A program made the position numbers and the translations under genes. A stretch of 64,000 nt of DNA, from positions 62,001-126,000 of the forward strand of contig NZ_KB905474.1 of the NCBI RefSeq assembly GCF_000382445.1. The letters run 5' to 3'. The DNA comes from Phocaeicola massiliensis B84634 = Timone 84634 = DSM 17679 = JCM 13223. Its GTDB lineage: Bacteria; Bacteroidota; Bacteroidia; Bacteroidales; Bacteroidaceae. Under the pieces are notes generated by a model. That model did not search any database. It was not told the DNA's origin and saw only the letters and a program-made list of their open reading frames with translations. Shown one piece after another: positions 63,174-64,000 of this stretch. The number at the start of each line of letters is the position of its first letter. Positions within the stretch are counted from its first letter, which is position 1.

Positions 63174-64000
63174 TCATCTGTTTCCAAATATAGCATTATC
63201 TTTTCTTTTTTTAGAGACTTCTTTCAGGTTGGCACCGGCTTCGGCAGAACCCAGGCTCTGTGCCTTCTTGAAATTAATCTCAGCTTGGTCGAGGTCTCCC
63301 TGCAACAGATTCAGCACGCCTCTGTTGTTCAGCGTTGCACTCGCTTGTGCATCAGCCTTATCCAGATAACGGGCTGCCTGTTGCAAGTCACCTCGTTGGA
63401 GTTCGATGGCGGCAGCGTTTATATTCGCTGTTGGGTCATCAGGGAACATGCGCACTGCCACATCGAACACTTCGTTGAATTCCTTACTGCCTTTGGCATA
63501 AGTCTGAGCCACCAGATACATTTCCTGCAAGCTCAACTGCTGAGGACGTGTCTTTATGATTTGTTTTGCTTCTTCTACATTGAATCCGCGCACCACATAG
63601 CGCACCGTGTAGTCCGAATGACGCAAGCCCGGATAGCAGTCCTGCAACAGTGAAGCATAAATCTTGCCACCATCCAGCGCCTTGATGCGTCCTTCCTTGA
63701 GATCCAAATCATTTTCATCCTTATCTATTATGAACAGTATTTCGTCTTTGCGCGGCAAATTGCTCTTTGCCACATAGTCACGCAGGCCATCCCAGTCTTC
63801 GGCTACAGAATTCACCCGGAACAGGTCTGACTTGAAACCGTAAGAGTCCATCACATATTTTTTCAATGCTTCAGCACGGCCTTGAGCCAAACGAGCGTTG
63901 GAGGCGTAACGACCTTCGGGAGATGCATAGCCGGTGATGTCTATCTCGGTAATCTGCGTATTGGCATCGTTCTTCACCACATCTACCGTTGCCTTAATCT
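63174..64000 (-). CDS. OmpA-like/TPR protein of the fimbrial cluster, C-terminal part (5' end outside window)
   Basis: The frame runs off the right edge, so the N-terminus is missing. The visible 275 residues start with an OmpA-like segment (ITGYASPEGRYASNARLAQG, then RAEALKKYVMDSYGF), followed by W-D-G-L-type linker sequence and TPR helices (DPTANINAAAIELQRGDLQQ). It ends in SKKRKDNAIFGNR. DUF3868-type proteins with this plan accompany Mfa fimbrial operons in Bacteroidales. It shares its plan with the lipoprotein at 9106-10782. It is separated from mfa1 by an Rpn gene and repeats. Confidence 0.75.
   Translation of the reverse strand, partial: IKATVDVVKNDANTQITEIDITGYASPEGRYASNARLAQGRAEALKKYVMDSYGFKSDLFRVNSVAEDWDGLRDYVAKSNLPRKDEILFIIDKDENDLDLKEGRIKALDGGKIYASLLQDCYPGLRHSDYTVRYVVRGFNVEEAKQIIKTRPQQLSLQEMYLVAQTYAKGSKEFNEVFDVAVRMFPDDPTANINAAAIELQRGDLQQAARYLDKADAQASATLNNRGVLNLLQGDLDQAEINFKKAQSLGSAEAGANLKEVSKKRKDNAIFGNR

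Overview
The window is chromosomal DNA from a member of the Bacteroidales, most likely Bacteroides or Phocaeicola (vulgatus/dorei group). The reasons are a SusC/SusD glycan-uptake locus, a Mfa/FimB-type lipoprotein fimbrial operon, many Bacteroidetes-type -7 boxes (TAnnTTTG, usually without a clear Shine-Dalgarno), and the typical bamA-skp-skp-murI order. Species assignment is inference.

Layout. 1-8.9 kb: housekeeping genes (C-terminal end of bamA, two Skp/OmpH chaperones, murI, pyridoxal kinase, a LolC/E-type permease, rbfA, an O-methyltransferase, pyruvate kinase, aroQ, xerD). 9.1-13.5 kb: an abundant-type TPR/OmpA-like lipoprotein, a thioredoxin-fold lipoprotein that has lost CxxC, and a ComM-type ATPase. 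13.6-15.2 kb: a radical SAM/SPASM enzyme paired with a small lipoprotein. 15.4-22.7 kb: a peptide-maturation-like locus made of a TPR/membrane regulator, a DUF3244 protein, a short double-glycine leader peptide, two nearly identical TlpA-like thioredoxins, a fusion of a catalytically dead C39-like domain with VKOR and thioredoxin, and a decayed secreted-protein gene. 23.7-36.8 kb: metG, then a flippase/glycosyltransferase cluster and a YfhO-type membrane protein. 36.9-38.1 kb: mtnN-luxS. 38.4-50.5 kb: an AraC regulator and a polysaccharide-utilisation locus (susC, susD, two metallophosphoesterases, one fused to a PQQ-type propeller, and a GH29 fucosidase). 50.5-52.3 kb: rpsO, a candidate small RNA, and a frameshifted membrane-anchored response regulator. 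52.3-61.0 kb: a leftward fimbrial operon (Mfa1, Mfa2, further fimbrial lipoproteins, two small paralogs, a DUF5106 thioredoxin-like lipoprotein). 61.5-64 kb: an Rpn-type nuclease and the C-terminal part of an OmpA/TPR protein that probably belongs to the fimbrial cluster.

The two observations I rate highest are (1) the peptide/disulfide locus at 17.1-21.9 kb, where a GG-leader peptide with two cysteines sits with three thiol-redox proteins, and (2) a bipartite tandem-repeat element (21-nt A-tract units followed by 22-nt ACGT-rich units) present in two intergenic regions about 40 kb apart, in the same orientation. A third is a free-standing small transcript at about 51.09-51.20 kb with a full TTTG-N19-TAnnTTTG promoter and a strong terminator. 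No tRNA, complete rRNA, intact insertion sequence or CRISPR array was seen.
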